From NCBI GenBank assembly GCA_017519185.1, contig JAFWSX010000017.1, positions 1 to 64,000 on the forward strand: a DNA stretch of 64,000 nucleotides. Reading direction: 5' to 3'. Under the pieces are notes generated by a model. It was not told where the DNA came from. It ran no database searches and saw only the letters and a program-made list of their open reading frames with translations. Both the position numbers and the translations under genes were made by a program. The DNA is from Bacteroidales bacterium. GTDB taxonomy: Bacteria; Bacteroidota; Bacteroidia; Bacteroidales; UBA932. Shown here in pieces: positions 15,754-25,800 of this stretch (positions are counted from its first letter, which is position 1; every line of letters starts with the position of its first letter).

Positions 15754-16428
15754 ATGCCTGACGGATTGTTGAAATACGACTTGGGAGCCGGGGCTGAGGC
15801 CTTCACGGCAAGGAGGGATTCCGTGCTGCCGTATCCTGTCGTCCAGGGACATCAGGTGCACGAAACACGGGTTGCCGTTGTGGAAAGGTGGATGACCAGG
15901 GAAGAGCTGGAAGGTTTCGATGCGTTCGTGACGAATGTGCCCGGGCTGGCCATCGGAGTCCGCACTGCCGACTGCGTGCCGGTGCTGATCTACGATCCTG
16001 TGCACCGGGCTGTCGCAGCAGTACACGCAGGGTGGAAAGGCACCGTGAAGCATATTCCCCACAGGGCTATCGAGGTTTTGACCGGCCGGTATGGCTGCGA
16101 GCCCTCGGAAATGCGGGCTGTCATAGGCCCGGCCATAGGTCCGGACAGTTTCCAGGTAGGGGAGGAAGTAGTCGCCAAGTTCCGTGAGGCCGGCTTTCCC
16201 GTCGATGAGATCTGGTCGTTCCGGGGGCAGGGCGACGGAAGTCCGATGTCGGGAGGCCATCACATCGACCTTTTCAAGGCCAACCGGTGGCTGCTTGAAG
16301 AGGCTGGAATCCCTGCGGCGAACATTTCAGTCTGCGCTGTAGATACCTACACAGAGGTGTCGCTCTACTCAGCCCGCCGCGAAGGCACTGCCTGCGGCCG
16401 CAACATTAATTCGATAAAACTAATTTGA
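15754..16428 (+). CDS. pgeF: Peptidoglycan editing factor (YfiH/laccase-domain family)
   Basis: A 224-residue cytosolic protein of the PgeF family. Visible motifs are QGHQVHET near residue 30, [15 protein letters not shown] near 70, [15 protein letters not shown] near 90, and the ending [21 protein letters not shown]. The His, Cys and His residues in these blocks make the metal site of the family. PgeF removes wrongly incorporated residues from peptidoglycan precursors and also has purine-nucleoside activity in some members. The start is set by the TATCTTTG box. The next gene begins 5 nt after its stop, so they may be cotranscribed. Confidence 0.9.
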   Translation: MPDGLLKYDLGAGAEAFTARRDSVLPYPVVQGHQVHETRVAVVERWMTREELEGFDAFVTNVPGLAIGVRTADCVPVLIYDPVHRAVAAVHAGWKGTVKHIPHRAIEVLTGRYGCEPSEMRAVIGPAIGPDSFQVGEEVVAKFREAGFPVDEIWSFRGQGDGSPMSGGHHIDLFKANRWLLEEAGIPAANISVCAVDTYTEVSLYSARREGTACGRNINSIKLI

Positions 16429-16433
16429 CATAT

Positions 16434-18677
16434 ATGCGCCATCTCAGACACTTTATCCTCGCAGCAGACATTGCATTGTCGTGCCTGCAAGCCACCGCCC
16501 AGAAGACGGTCAGCATCCTTCAGATCCTTGACATAAAGACCGGAGCGGTCACTGCCGTCAAGGAGTTCCCCTATCTGATAGAAGCCCCTAACTGGACGCG
16601 TGACGGCCAGTGGCTGGTGTATAACAGCGGCGGCAAGATCTACAGGATTTCTCCGGACGGTGGCGAGCCTGTGATGATAGACACCGGCGAAATAGACGGC
16701 TGCAACAACGACCACGTCCTCTCTTACGACGGCAAGGGTCTGGCCATAAGCGCATCTCCGCGGACCCGTCCAGGTTCAAGGATTTACACCCTGCCGCTCT
16801 CAGGAGGCCAGCCCCGGCTGGTTACGCCACAGGCACCGAGCTATCTGCACGGCTGGAGTCCTGACGGAAAGACATTCTGCTACTGTGCAGAGCGTGACGG
16901 GGAATACGATATTTATACTATTCCGGTCGAAGGAGGGCAGGAAAAACGTCTCACCACGGCTGTAGGGCTGGACGACGGCCCCGAGTACTCTCCCGACGGC
17001 AAGTATATCTGGTTCAATTCTGTCCGCTCCGGACTGATGCAGGTTTTCCGTATGAAGGCCGACGGTTCGCAGCAGAAGCAGATGACCTTCGACGACGACC
17101 TCAATTCCTGGTTCCCGCACGTGTCTCCGGACGGAAAGAACGTGGCTTTCATAGCCTATCACAAAGGAGACCTCCAGCCTAACGAGCACCTTGCCAACAA
17201 GAACGTCGTCCTTCGTGTTATGACTGCCAAAGGCCGCAAACTGCGTACCGTACACTCGCTTTTCGGAGGCCAGGGAACCATCAACGTCAATTCCTGGGCG
17301 CCGGATTCAAGGAGGCTTGCGTTCGTGAGCTATCGCCTGGAAGACGATGTCACCGGCCCGCTCTTCACCGGTGCCGGGGATGTCGGGACCGTCAAGATTC
17401 CCGGCCACAGCCGTTATTTGAGCAGTACACGCACATATACGCTGACAGGTTCGGGCAAGAACCTTTGGGAAAATGAAGACGCCTGCTACTATGTGTGGAA
17501 GAAAGTCTCTGGTGACTTTGACATCTCTGGGGAACTTTCCTTCGAAGGAGCTGGAGTCGACCCGCATCGCAAGATTGGTTTTATGATCCGCGAGAGCCTT
17601 GATGCTTCGTCACGCTACGCTGACATTGCCATCCACGGTGACGGCCTGACCTCCCTGCAGTACCGGGCATTCGCCGGAGGAGAAACGGCAGAAGTCAAAT
17701 CTGCAAAGACATCGAAAGGTGCCGTCAGGGCCCGTCTCGCAAGGCACGGCAACATCTTCTCAATAACTACAGGCGAGGGAACGCCAGAAGGAGAGGACGA
17801 TGCCGACCTGGTGCTCGACCTGCCGCAGGAATGTTATCTTGGCCTTTTCATCTGCTCACACAATGAGGATGTCGAAGAGATGGCCTATTTCAAGAATGTC
17901 CGTCTTCAGGAAGTGCCTGACGACATCAGGATCTCCATATTTACGGACCATATCGGCACTATGGCGGCCCAGGAGAAGATATCTTTCTTTGATGCTGCCA
18001 AGAAGATACGCAAGGCCGGCTGCCGCGGCGCTGACATCCGCGTGTTCCAGAAACCCGAAGAAATCAGGATCCTTGACAGCCTGGGCTTCGATCACGCCTG
18101 TGCCATCACAGATGTCAACTATGGCAGAGACGGCTGGGAGAGGACTGAGGAGCAGACCATTGCCTTTATGAAGGAAAAAGGGTTTGAAAGGCTGCTGATA
18201 GTCCCCGCCATTCTGGCTGAAGGTGCGGACGAGGCTGCGAGGGCCGCAGCCCGCAGCAGGATTTCTGCCTTTGCCTACAAGGTATCGGCTGCCGGTTTCG
18301 ATGCGCTTGTAGAAGACTATGACAATCCGCGGTCGATCTGCTACAATACGGCCCGCCTTGATGAACTGTTTGCCGTATCTCCGACGCTAGGACTTGTTTT
18401 CGACACCGGCAACTTCATCTACTGCGGAGAAGACACTATGGAAAGCCTTGCTCATTTCAAGGGCAAGACTCGTCATCTGCATCTGAAGGACAGGGCTGCC
18501 ATTGACAATATGACCTGCGTTCCCATAGGGACGGGCTGTGCCCCGATCAGGGAGGTCGTTGCCCAGATGCGTGCCGCAGGATATAAAGGCTATCTCACCG
18601 TCGAGCAGTATGGCTCGCGGAATATGCTGGGCGACTGCCTCGTTTCCATCCGGAACATACGAGGCCTACTGGATTGA
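16434..18677 (+). CDS. Exported TolB-like beta-propeller / beta-sandwich / sugar-isomerase-type TIM-barrel fusion
   Basis: A 747-residue protein with a likely signal peptide ([23 protein letters not shown]). Residues about 30-315 form a TolB/WD40-like propeller with repeated 'SPDGK' blades ([35 protein letters not shown]). Residues about 325-505 look like a beta-sandwich of DUF1349/LamG type ([29 protein letters not shown]). Residues about 510-747 form a xylose-isomerase-like TIM barrel with candidate metal ligands in VEDYDN, VFDTGN, HLHLKD and TVEQYG. A propeller joined to such a barrel is unusual. It could bind and isomerise a sugar outside the cytoplasm. The ATG at 16434 is preferred over a TTG three codons earlier. 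Confidence 0.75.
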   Translation: MRHLRHFILAADIALSCLQATAQKTVSILQILDIKTGAVTAVKEFPYLIEAPNWTRDGQWLVYNSGGKIYRISPDGGEPVMIDTGEIDGCNNDHVLSYDGKGLAISASPRTRPGSRIYTLPLSGGQPRLVTPQAPSYLHGWSPDGKTFCYCAERDGEYDIYTIPVEGGQEKRLTTAVGLDDGPEYSPDGKYIWFNSVRSGLMQVFRMKADGSQQKQMTFDDDLNSWFPHVSPDGKNVAFIAYHKGDLQPNEHLANKNVVLRVMTAKGRKLRTVHSLFGGQGTINVNSWAPDSRRLAFVSYRLEDDVTGPLFTGAGDVGTVKIPGHSRYLSSTRTYTLTGSGKNLWENEDACYYVWKKVSGDFDISGELSFEGAGVDPHRKIGFMIRESLDASSRYADIAIHGDGLTSLQYRAFAGGETAEVKSAKTSKGAVRARLARHGNIFSITTGEGTPEGEDDADLVLDLPQECYLGLFICSHNEDVEEMAYFKNVRLQEVPDDIRISIFTDHIGTMAAQEKISFFDAAKKIRKAGCRGADIRVFQKPEEIRILDSLGFDHACAITDVNYGRDGWERTEEQTIAFMKEKGFERLLIVPAILAEGADEAARAAARSRISAFAYKVSAAGFDALVEDYDNPRSICYNTARLDELFAVSPTLGLVFDTGNFIYCGEDTMESLAHFKGKTRHLHLKDRAAIDNMTCVPIGTGCAPIREVVAQMRAAGYKGYLTVEQYGSRNMLGDCLVSIRNIRGLLD

Positions 18678-19034
18678 CTTTCCGAAAGGCAGCAGGGTAG
18701 GGATTATCATCTTCAGGTGCTGAAGGCCGAAGGGGATGCCGACGATGGTAACGCACAGTACAACTCCGAAAATGAGGTGTACCACTGCAATCTCCCACCA
18801 TCCGAGCACTATCCACAGGACGTTCATTGCTACCGACACGCAGCCCGGCTCGTCGGGCCGGTCCACTATCTGGTGCCCGAATGGCCAGAGGGAATATGTT
18901 CCGAATTTGAAAAGCTGTGCTCCGAAGGGAATTCCGATGAAGGTGAGGCACAGCAAAAATCCTACTATGTAGTAGAGGATGGCTACTATCAGGCCGCCGC
19001 AGATCAGCCAGAGAAGATTTCCAAGGGTTTTCAT
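18666..19034 (-). CDS. YccF-domain inner-membrane protein
   Basis: A 122-residue membrane protein with two copies of the YccF repeat. Each ends in the characteristic IGIPFG ([15 protein letters not shown] and [15 protein letters not shown]), separated by a polar loop, and there are about four hydrophobic segments. YccF proteins are widespread and of unknown role. The start [10 protein letters not shown] at 19034 gives the standard family length. The 3' end overlaps the convergent propeller/TIM-barrel gene by 12 bp. Confidence 0.85.
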   Translation of the reverse strand: MKTLGNLLWLICGGLIVAILYYIVGFLLCLTFIGIPFGAQLFKFGTYSLWPFGHQIVDRPDEPGCVSVAMNVLWIVLGWWEIAVVHLIFGVVLCVTIVGIPFGLQHLKMIIPTLLPFGKSIQ

Positions 19035-19078
19035 TGCCGGTTCGGTATAATGACTACGCAATTTAGTGATTATTGTGC

Positions 19079-19086
19079 TAAATTTG
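19079..19086 (+). promoter_or_regulatory. -7 promoter box for the GH109 gene
   Basis: TAAATTTG lies 23 nt before the ATG at 19110. It sits in a 15-base stretch (19078-19092) that recurs with one change at 21599-21613 before the GH43 gene. It is bracketed by GCTAA (19077-19081) and TTAGC (19095-19099). Confidence 0.55.
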
Positions 19087-19109
19087 AATGATTGTTAGCA
19101 TATACCGCA

Positions 19110-20528
19110 ATGAGCAAAGGATCTTTTGTCACCTGGATGATAATTTTATTTCTCGTCGTGCGCTGCTCATACCGCCACACTGACGACGGTTACAAGATCA
19201 ATCCCGACGGGACCATAGTCACTTCCGTGCCGCACAGGGCGAAAGGGCAGACCGATGTCCTCGGCCTGGCAGTCCCTGCGATGGATACCGTCCGCGTGGG
19301 TTTCGTGGGGCTCGGAATGAGGGGCAGCGATGCTGTAGTACGTTATACCTACGTCCCAGGCGTGAAAATCACTGCCATCTGCGATGTCGAGCCTGACCGT
19401 GTCAAGGCATCCCAGAATGACCTTGCCGAGCGTGGTTTTCCAGCCGCTGCTGAGTATGCAGGCGACCTGGAGGCCTACAAGAAACTCTGCGAGGACCCGA
19501 ACGTGGACCTGGTGTATATATGCACGGACTGGGAGCATCACGTGCCGGTGGCCCTTTATGCTATGGAGCACGGAAAGCACGCAGCCATAGAAGTGCCGTC
19601 GGCCTACTCGCTGAAGGACTGCTGGGCATTGGTCAATATGGCTGAGAAGACCCGCCTTCACTGTATGATCCTCGAGAACTGCTGCTACGATTTCTTCGAG
19701 TTGTCCACCCTTCAGATGGCCCGCGAAGGCTTGTTCGGCGAAGTGGTTCACGCCGAGGGAGCATACTGTCACAATCTCGACCCCTTCTGGGACGAATACT
19801 GGAACAGCTGGCGCCTGACCTTCAACAAGGAGCATAGGGGTGACGCATATCCCACGCACGGCTTCGGTCCTGTATGCCAGGTGCTCAATATCCACCGCGG
19901 CGACAGGCTCAAGACTCTGGTGGCGATGGACACCCGGGCTTTCAACGGTCCGAAGCACGTGGCCGCACGCGGCGGTGAGAATCCCGGCGACTTCCAAAAC
20001 GGTGATGTCTCAACCACAATCATCAGCACCGAAAAGGGCAAGACAGTCCTCATCGAGCACGATGTGATGAACCCCCGTCCCTACAGCCGTATGTATCAGG
20101 TCGTGGGTACTGAAGGATATGCCGGAAAATACCCTGTCCAGCAACTCTGCTTCAGGAAGGAGGCCCTGGCCGGCGAAGCCGTGGACTACGCGCACCTGCA
20201 GGGCGAGACAGTGCTCACCGACGAGAAACTCAATGAATTTATGGAGCAGCACCGCAGTCCTATTCTGACACCCGAACTGGAGGCCCTGGCAAAGGAAGTC
20301 GGAGGTCACGGCGGAATGGACTTCATTATGGACTACCGTCTCATCTACTGCCTGCGCAACGGGCTTCCGCTGGATATGGATGTCTACGACCTTGCCGAAT
20401 GGTGCTGCGTGAGCGAGCTCTCGGCCATTTCTATGAAACACGGAGGAAGGCCGGTCGAAGTGCCTGACTTCACCCGCGGGGCCTGGGACAGGATTGATGG
20501 TTTCTCATATGCTTTCGCGGAGGAATAA
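19110..20528 (+). CDS. Gfo/Idh/MocA-family protein, GH109-type glycosidase (alpha-N-acetylgalactosaminidase-like)
   Basis: A 472-residue protein. The NAD-binding motif VGFVGLGMRG is at about residues 68-77, followed by ICDVEPDRV and the Gfo/Idh block EVPSAYSLKDCW. The segments ILENCCYDFFEL, then DPFWDEYWNSWRL and HRGDAYPTHGFGPVCQ, are the GH109 signature. GH109 enzymes use tightly bound NAD+ to hydrolyse terminal alpha-GalNAc, as in blood-group A antigen and mucin. The N-terminus MSKGSFVTWMIILFLVVRC looks like a signal with an odd lipobox (Arg before Cys). The start follows the TAAATTTG box; a TTG six codons earlier is less likely. The kinase gene begins 1 nt after the stop. Confidence 0.88.
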   Translation: MSKGSFVTWMIILFLVVRCSYRHTDDGYKINPDGTIVTSVPHRAKGQTDVLGLAVPAMDTVRVGFVGLGMRGSDAVVRYTYVPGVKITAICDVEPDRVKASQNDLAERGFPAAAEYAGDLEAYKKLCEDPNVDLVYICTDWEHHVPVALYAMEHGKHAAIEVPSAYSLKDCWALVNMAEKTRLHCMILENCCYDFFELSTLQMAREGLFGEVVHAEGAYCHNLDPFWDEYWNSWRLTFNKEHRGDAYPTHGFGPVCQVLNIHRGDRLKTLVAMDTRAFNGPKHVAARGGENPGDFQNGDVSTTIISTEKGKTVLIEHDVMNPRPYSRMYQVVGTEGYAGKYPVQQLCFRKEALAGEAVDYAHLQGETVLTDEKLNEFMEQHRSPILTPELEALAKEVGGHGGMDFIMDYRLIYCLRNGLPLDMDVYDLAEWCCVSELSAISMKHGGRPVEVPDFTRGAWDRIDGFSYAFAEE

Positions 20529-20529
20529 G

Positions 20530-21615
20530 ATGGCGGATCTGAAAGAAATAGCAGGCATTTTCGAGCTGGATGGCAATCCGGTTGAGGTAAAACCTCTCGG
20601 GGAGGGTTTCATCAACGACACCTATGTCGTGACGACTGACGGTCCGCTGCGCTACATACTCCAGCGCAAGAACAAGGCAGTGTTCCCCGATGTGCCGGCG
20701 ATGATGGACAATATCGCCGCCGTCACCGCACACATCAAGCAGAAGGTGGCTGACCCTATGCGCGAGACTCTTACCGTCATACCCGCCAGGGACGGAAAGT
20801 TGTATCATCTGGACTCCGACGGGGAGTACTGGGCAGTCTGCATCTTCATTGAGGACACCGTCACCTACGATGTGGCTTCTACGCCGGAAATGGCGCGGCA
20901 GGGCGGTGTCGGCATCGGACGCTTCCAGTCGCTGCTGGCTGATTTCGACAGGCCGCTGGCTGAAGTGATAAAAGGTTTCCACAACATACGCTGGCGTTTC
21001 ACCCAGTGGGACGGCAGTCTGAAAGCAGACAGAGCCGGCCGCTCGGCTGAAGTGGCGCAAGAGATAGCCTTCGTGGAGGAAAGGCGCTCACAGATGCTCT
21101 CCTTCTGGAAAATGGTGGAGGACGGCATTCTTCCGCTGCGCGTGACTCACAACGACACAAAACTCAGCAACATCCTTTTTGACAGCCGCAGCGGAAATGT
21201 ATTGTGCGCCATCGACCTTGACACGGTGATGAGCAGTACATCCCTTAACGACGTGGGAGACGCCATCCGCTCATACGCAAACGCTACCGTCGAGGACGAT
21301 CCTGATTACGGGAAGGTGGCCCTCAGGCTGGATATGTACGAGGCATATATGGACGGCTATCTGTCCCAGCGCCGGGATACCCTCACCGCCTCCGAGAAGG
21401 AATGGCTGGCCTTTGCCCCGCTGTATATCACATATGAGCAAGTCCTGCGTTTCCTGATGGATTACATCGACGGCGACACTTACTATAAGATCAGATATCC
21501 TGAGCACAACCTCGTGCGCACCCGCTCCCAGATGGCACTTCTCCAAAGCATGGAGGCGAACTATGGCGCGATGCAGGACATTGTAAAGAAACTATTGACT
21601 AAATTTGAACGATAA
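20530..21615 (+). CDS. Phosphotransferase-family sugar kinase, N-acetylhexosamine 1-kinase-like
   Basis: A 361-residue cytosolic kinase of the aminoglycoside-phosphotransferase fold. The catalytic loop is THNDTKLSNILFD (H-N-D-x-K-x-x-N) at about residue 202-214, and the metal-binding segment AIDLDTVM follows near 225. The N-terminus GEGFINDTYVV is the nucleotide-binding loop. The NDTKLSN and IDLDTVM pattern is that of NahK-like kinases, which make GlcNAc-1-P or GalNAc-1-P. It is 1 nt downstream of the GH109 gene, so it would phosphorylate the released GalNAc. The exact sugar is inferred from context. Confidence 0.75.
   Translation: MADLKEIAGIFELDGNPVEVKPLGEGFINDTYVVTTDGPLRYILQRKNKAVFPDVPAMMDNIAAVTAHIKQKVADPMRETLTVIPARDGKLYHLDSDGEYWAVCIFIEDTVTYDVASTPEMARQGGVGIGRFQSLLADFDRPLAEVIKGFHNIRWRFTQWDGSLKADRAGRSAEVAQEIAFVEERRSQMLSFWKMVEDGILPLRVTHNDTKLSNILFDSRSGNVLCAIDLDTVMSSTSLNDVGDAIRSYANATVEDDPDYGKVALRLDMYEAYMDGYLSQRRDTLTASEKEWLAFAPLYITYEQVLRFLMDYIDGDTYYKIRYPEHNLVRTRSQMALLQSMEANYGAMQDIVKKLLTKFER
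21600..21607 (+). promoter_or_regulatory. -7 promoter box for the GH43/GH78 genes
   Basis: TAAATTTG lies inside the end of the kinase gene, 22 nt before the ATG at 21630. Its flanks match the GH109 promoter region in 14 of 15 bases. Confidence 0.5.
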
Positions 21616-21629
21616 TTAACCTGAAAACT

Positions 21630-22802
21630 ATGAAACTTCTGAGAATTGCCGCAATGACTCTGCTGCTTGCAGTCGTTGCCGTCTCCTGCAAGGAGAAACC
21701 CGTAGACTGTACCCCAGTAAAGAAAGAAATACAGCCCGTGGAGCAGGCGCCCCGTGCCGATCCCGGCCAGCGCAACTTCGGCGGCGGAATGACGGCTCCC
21801 GCGAACCGTGACACCACCGGAATGGCCGAGCGTATGCGCCGTATGCGCGAGGAGCAGAACCGCATCCGCACCGTCCACTTCAACGACCTGTCGATGAGCG
21901 ATCCCTACATCCTTGCCGACGAGGCCACCAAGACTTACTACCTCACCAGCTCCGGCGGACGCCAGTACCGCAGCAAGGACCTCGTGATGTGGGAAGGTCC
22001 CTACAACGTGATAGACCTCAGCGGTACCTGGTGCGAGAAAGCCGGCTTCGCCGCAGCGGCAGAAATCCACAAGATCGGCAACTATTACTACTATGCCGGC
22101 ACCTGGAGCGACCACAGCGAGATCATCCAGGCCATCCCGAGACGCTACAACGTGCCTCACAACCAGACTTATCTGCTCCGTTCAGAGAGCCCCGAGGGAC
22201 CGTTCGTTCCCTTCTCAGTCACTCCCGGCTACGACTACCAGCCCTATGAGTGGGACTGCATCGACGGTACTCTCTATGAGGAGGACGGCCATATCTATAT
22301 GATTTTCGTCCACGAGTGGACACAGCTGATCGACGGTACGATGGATTACATCGAACTCTCACCCGACCTCACCAAGACCATCTCAGAGTGGCCCGTCACT
22401 ATGTTCCGCGCTTCAGAGTGCCCTCCTTGCGGCGAGATGAACAGCCTCGGCGAAGCCACCTTCGGCCTCAAGATGCCCGGCTGGGTGACCGACGGTCCGC
22501 AGATGTTCCGCACACAGACAGGCAAGCTCGGAATGCTCTGGTCTACCTGGGGCAAGGAGCGCTACCTGCAGGTCGTATGCTACTCTGAATCAGGCACCAT
22601 CGCGGGTCCCTGGGTTCAAGAACCGGAACCGTTCCTCGCCAACAACTCAGGCCACGGAATGCTCTTCCGTACCTTCGATGGTGAGCTTCGCTATGTCGTA
22701 CACCATTCTGAGGGCAACGGTCCCCGCAAGCCTCAGTACTGGACTGTCGACGATTCAGGCGACAAGCTCGTGCTCGGCAAGCAGATCATCTTGAAACAGT
22801 AA
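21630..22802 (+). CDS. Glycoside hydrolase family 43-like lipoprotein
   Basis: A 390-residue lipoprotein (MKLLRIAAMTLLLAVVAVSC, lipobox ending at Cys20). A Pro/Arg-rich linker runs to about residue 85, then a five-bladed beta-propeller. Candidate catalytic residues are the Asp of MSDPYILAD near residue 90 and the Asp of CIDGTLYEEDG near 212; the usual third acid would lie in the GEATFGLKM/WVTDGPQMF region but is not clear to me. GH43 enzymes remove arabinose, xylose or galactose side groups. The GH78 gene follows 5 nt later, so the pair may act on a rhamnose-containing plant polysaccharide. Confidence 0.8.
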   Translation: MKLLRIAAMTLLLAVVAVSCKEKPVDCTPVKKEIQPVEQAPRADPGQRNFGGGMTAPANRDTTGMAERMRRMREEQNRIRTVHFNDLSMSDPYILADEATKTYYLTSSGGRQYRSKDLVMWEGPYNVIDLSGTWCEKAGFAAAAEIHKIGNYYYYAGTWSDHSEIIQAIPRRYNVPHNQTYLLRSESPEGPFVPFSVTPGYDYQPYEWDCIDGTLYEEDGHIYMIFVHEWTQLIDGTMDYIELSPDLTKTISEWPVTMFRASECPPCGEMNSLGEATFGLKMPGWVTDGPQMFRTQTGKLGMLWSTWGKERYLQVVCYSESGTIAGPWVQEPEPFLANNSGHGMLFRTFDGELRYVVHHSEGNGPRKPQYWTVDDSGDKLVLGKQIILKQ

Positions 22803-22807
22803 AAAAT

Positions 22808-25800
22808 ATGAAACGGATATCATTCGGCATAGTGCTGCTGGCTTTCTTCTGCCAGACAGCGCTTGCCGCCACAACCATCAAGGATTTCAGGGTCCAGCAC
22901 AGCGACCGTCCGCTTTCGGTGGAAGACAGGCATCCCGTCTTCAGCTGGAGGATGGATTCCGATGTGAGAGGGCAGAAACAGACCGCATATCAACTCTCAG
23001 TTGTCCGCGATTCTGACGGCAGCGAACTCTGGAATACAGGCAAGGTCGAGAGCGCCGCTTCAGTGGACATTCCCTATCAGGGTGTCGCACTGCAGGCTGA
23101 GAAATCCTATAGCGTGAAGCTCACGGTATGGGACAGGGACGGAAAGTCCTATGATGCTTCCACCGGTTTCGAGACAGGCATTATGAATCCCCGCATCAGT
23201 GCGTGGAACGGTGCCGACTGGGTCGGAGTACGGCAGCTCAAGCTGGATGCCGCTTCCCAGGCTCTTTTCGAGATCGAGTCCGATTTCAGGCTTGTAAAGG
23301 GCGACGTGGCATCATTCATACTCGGTGCCGATGACATCCGTTTGAAAAACAGTTTCCTGAACGACTTCGGAGTCCAGTCTGCCGAGAGCTACATCAAGGT
23401 CGACGTGGACTTCGCAAAACAGGAAATCCGCATCTTCCGCGTAGGATACTACAAGGAAGACAAGGCTGACGTTCCGTTCGTCACCATCAATAAGGCAACA
23501 TATCCCCAGGGTAACATCGACGAAGTCTTTGCCGCAAAAGGCAAGTCTGATGTGCATCATATAAAAATCACCGTGGAAGCGAGCAACATAAACTTCTCGC
23601 TAGACGGCAAGGACGTGATGAGCAACCCGCCCCGCAACCGCGGTTTTGGCGGTGGAGGCGGCGGCTTCTCCGTCGGAATGATGGGAGGCGCCCGCAGCTC
23701 TGCATCCAACTTCACCATCGGCAAGCTGGGAAGCGGAGGTAACTACCCTTCTTTCCCCAACCTCAATTCTGTCGGGTTTGCCGCTGCTTCGGGCTCTGAG
23801 GTGGTCTATTCGGACTACCGGATATTGAATACCGGGCAGAGCGATGACAGAGTCGTTTTCGATGCAACCCACGGCCCTGGATATGCTCTGTTTGAAGGGA
23901 AACCCGGAGTGACGGTGCGTTGTGGAAGCATTACTGTGGCCAATGCCGGAGCACGCGAGACACGCTTCTGGGCGGATCCTAGCTACGGAGCCGAAACTAT
24001 GCTCCGCACCGAGTTCACCCTCGGCGACAAACCCGTGAAACAGGCAAGACTCTATGCTTCCGCTATGGGTGTCTACACCCTCTTCCTGAACGGCCGGAGG
24101 GTAGGGGAAGACTGGTTCGCCCCCGGAGACAGCCAGTACCGCGAAACCATCACCTACCAGACCTACGACGTGACCGGCCTTCTCAAGAGCGGCCGCAATG
24201 CGATGGGAGCCGAACTGGCTTCGGGCTGGTATACCGGCTATATGACCTTCACGATGGGCAACTATAATTTCTTCGGAGACTACGAAGCCCTTCTGTCACG
24301 CCTTGTGGTGACCTACGAAGACGGTACGAAGGACATCTTCGTCTCCAACCCTGCAGACTGGAAAGCCTTCAAGGACGGTCCCGTGCGCAACGGCAGCTTC
24401 TTCCAGGGAGAGCGCTATGACGCATCGAAAGTTGTCGAAGGCTGGACGCTTGCCGGTTTTGACGACAGCGCCTGGCTGCCTGCAGAACGCATAGAGAAGA
24501 GGGACTGGATCGACTTCGACATCGTGGCCCGCTATGATGAGGTTGTGCGTCTGCGCGAAGTCCTTACAGCCGGTGCGGTAATGCCTGTCCACAGTGCCGA
24601 CGGCCATACCTACATCTACAATATGGGCGTGAATATGGTGGGCGTCCCGTCCATTACTATTCCGGCAGGCTGGCTCAAGGCTGGCGACAAGGTGACCATT
24701 GCCTACGGCGAGCAAGTATATCCCGGCCTGAAGGGCGACAAGAAGGAATATGTGGCACGTTTCGGCAAGAAAGGCCGCGACGTGGCAGGACATATCCTGT
24801 TCGAGACAAACAGGGCCGCTATGGATCTTGACGTATATATAGCAGACGGCTCGTCACAGGTGACCATCCAGCCTTCTGCGACCTACCGGGGCTATCAGTA
24901 TGTGCAGGTGACCCTTCCTTCACACGTCGGCCCGCTGCCGCTGGAGAATGTCAAGGGCCTCGTGCTGTCGTCATCAGAAATCCCGACAGGACGATACTTC
25001 GCAACTACCTCCGACGGCAAGACAGGCACCCTGGTCAACCAGCTGTTCAAGAACATCCAGCGCAGCCAGCTGGGCAACTTCTTCACCATACCGACCGACT
25101 GCCCTCAGCGCAACGAGCGTATGGGATGGACCGGTGACGCGCAGGCTTACACCCGCACCGGCATCTACAATGCCAACACCCAGAACTTCTACCGTCAGTG
25201 GATGGTCGCCCTCAGGGCTGACCAGGGTGTCGGCAACGATCGCGAAGTGCCCGGCGGCATCGGCTCCACCGTGCCTACCTACAACCGCACCGACGACCCT
25301 AGCTTCGCCACCGGAACCACCTGGAGCGCCGCGGTATGCCAGGTTCCCTGGCAGATGTACATCCAGTACGGCGACAAGCAGATCATACGCGAGAACATCG
25401 AGACGATGATGGACTGGCTCAACGGTATGGCCTTCTACAAGACCAGCGACGAGTATCCTTATTTGTCCTCCAAGGCTGCCGGCCTTGCAGACTGGCTTGC
25501 CCTCGACAACCGTACTCCTTCCGACCTCGTGAACAACGCCATCTACATCTATATGATGGAGGTGACGGCCATAATGGCTGACGTCATAGGAAGGGACGAC
25601 TATGCTGCCATCCTGAGGGACAGGCACGACAAGGCCAAGGACGACTGGAACCGGGCCTATGTCAATCCCGTCACCGGAAAGACCCGCGGTCTGAACGGTC
25701 ACACCGTCCACACCCAGGCCTCTTATGCCACCCCTCTGAATTTCAATTGCTTCTCAGACGAGAATAAGGCCAAGGCCGAAGCCTGGCTTGCCCAGCTCGC

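Noticed and set aside
14509..16263. Longer 584-codon version of the aldo/keto reductase
   Set aside because: The extra 187 codons lie antisense to pgeF and upstream of the promoter box; the AKR family start is at 15702.
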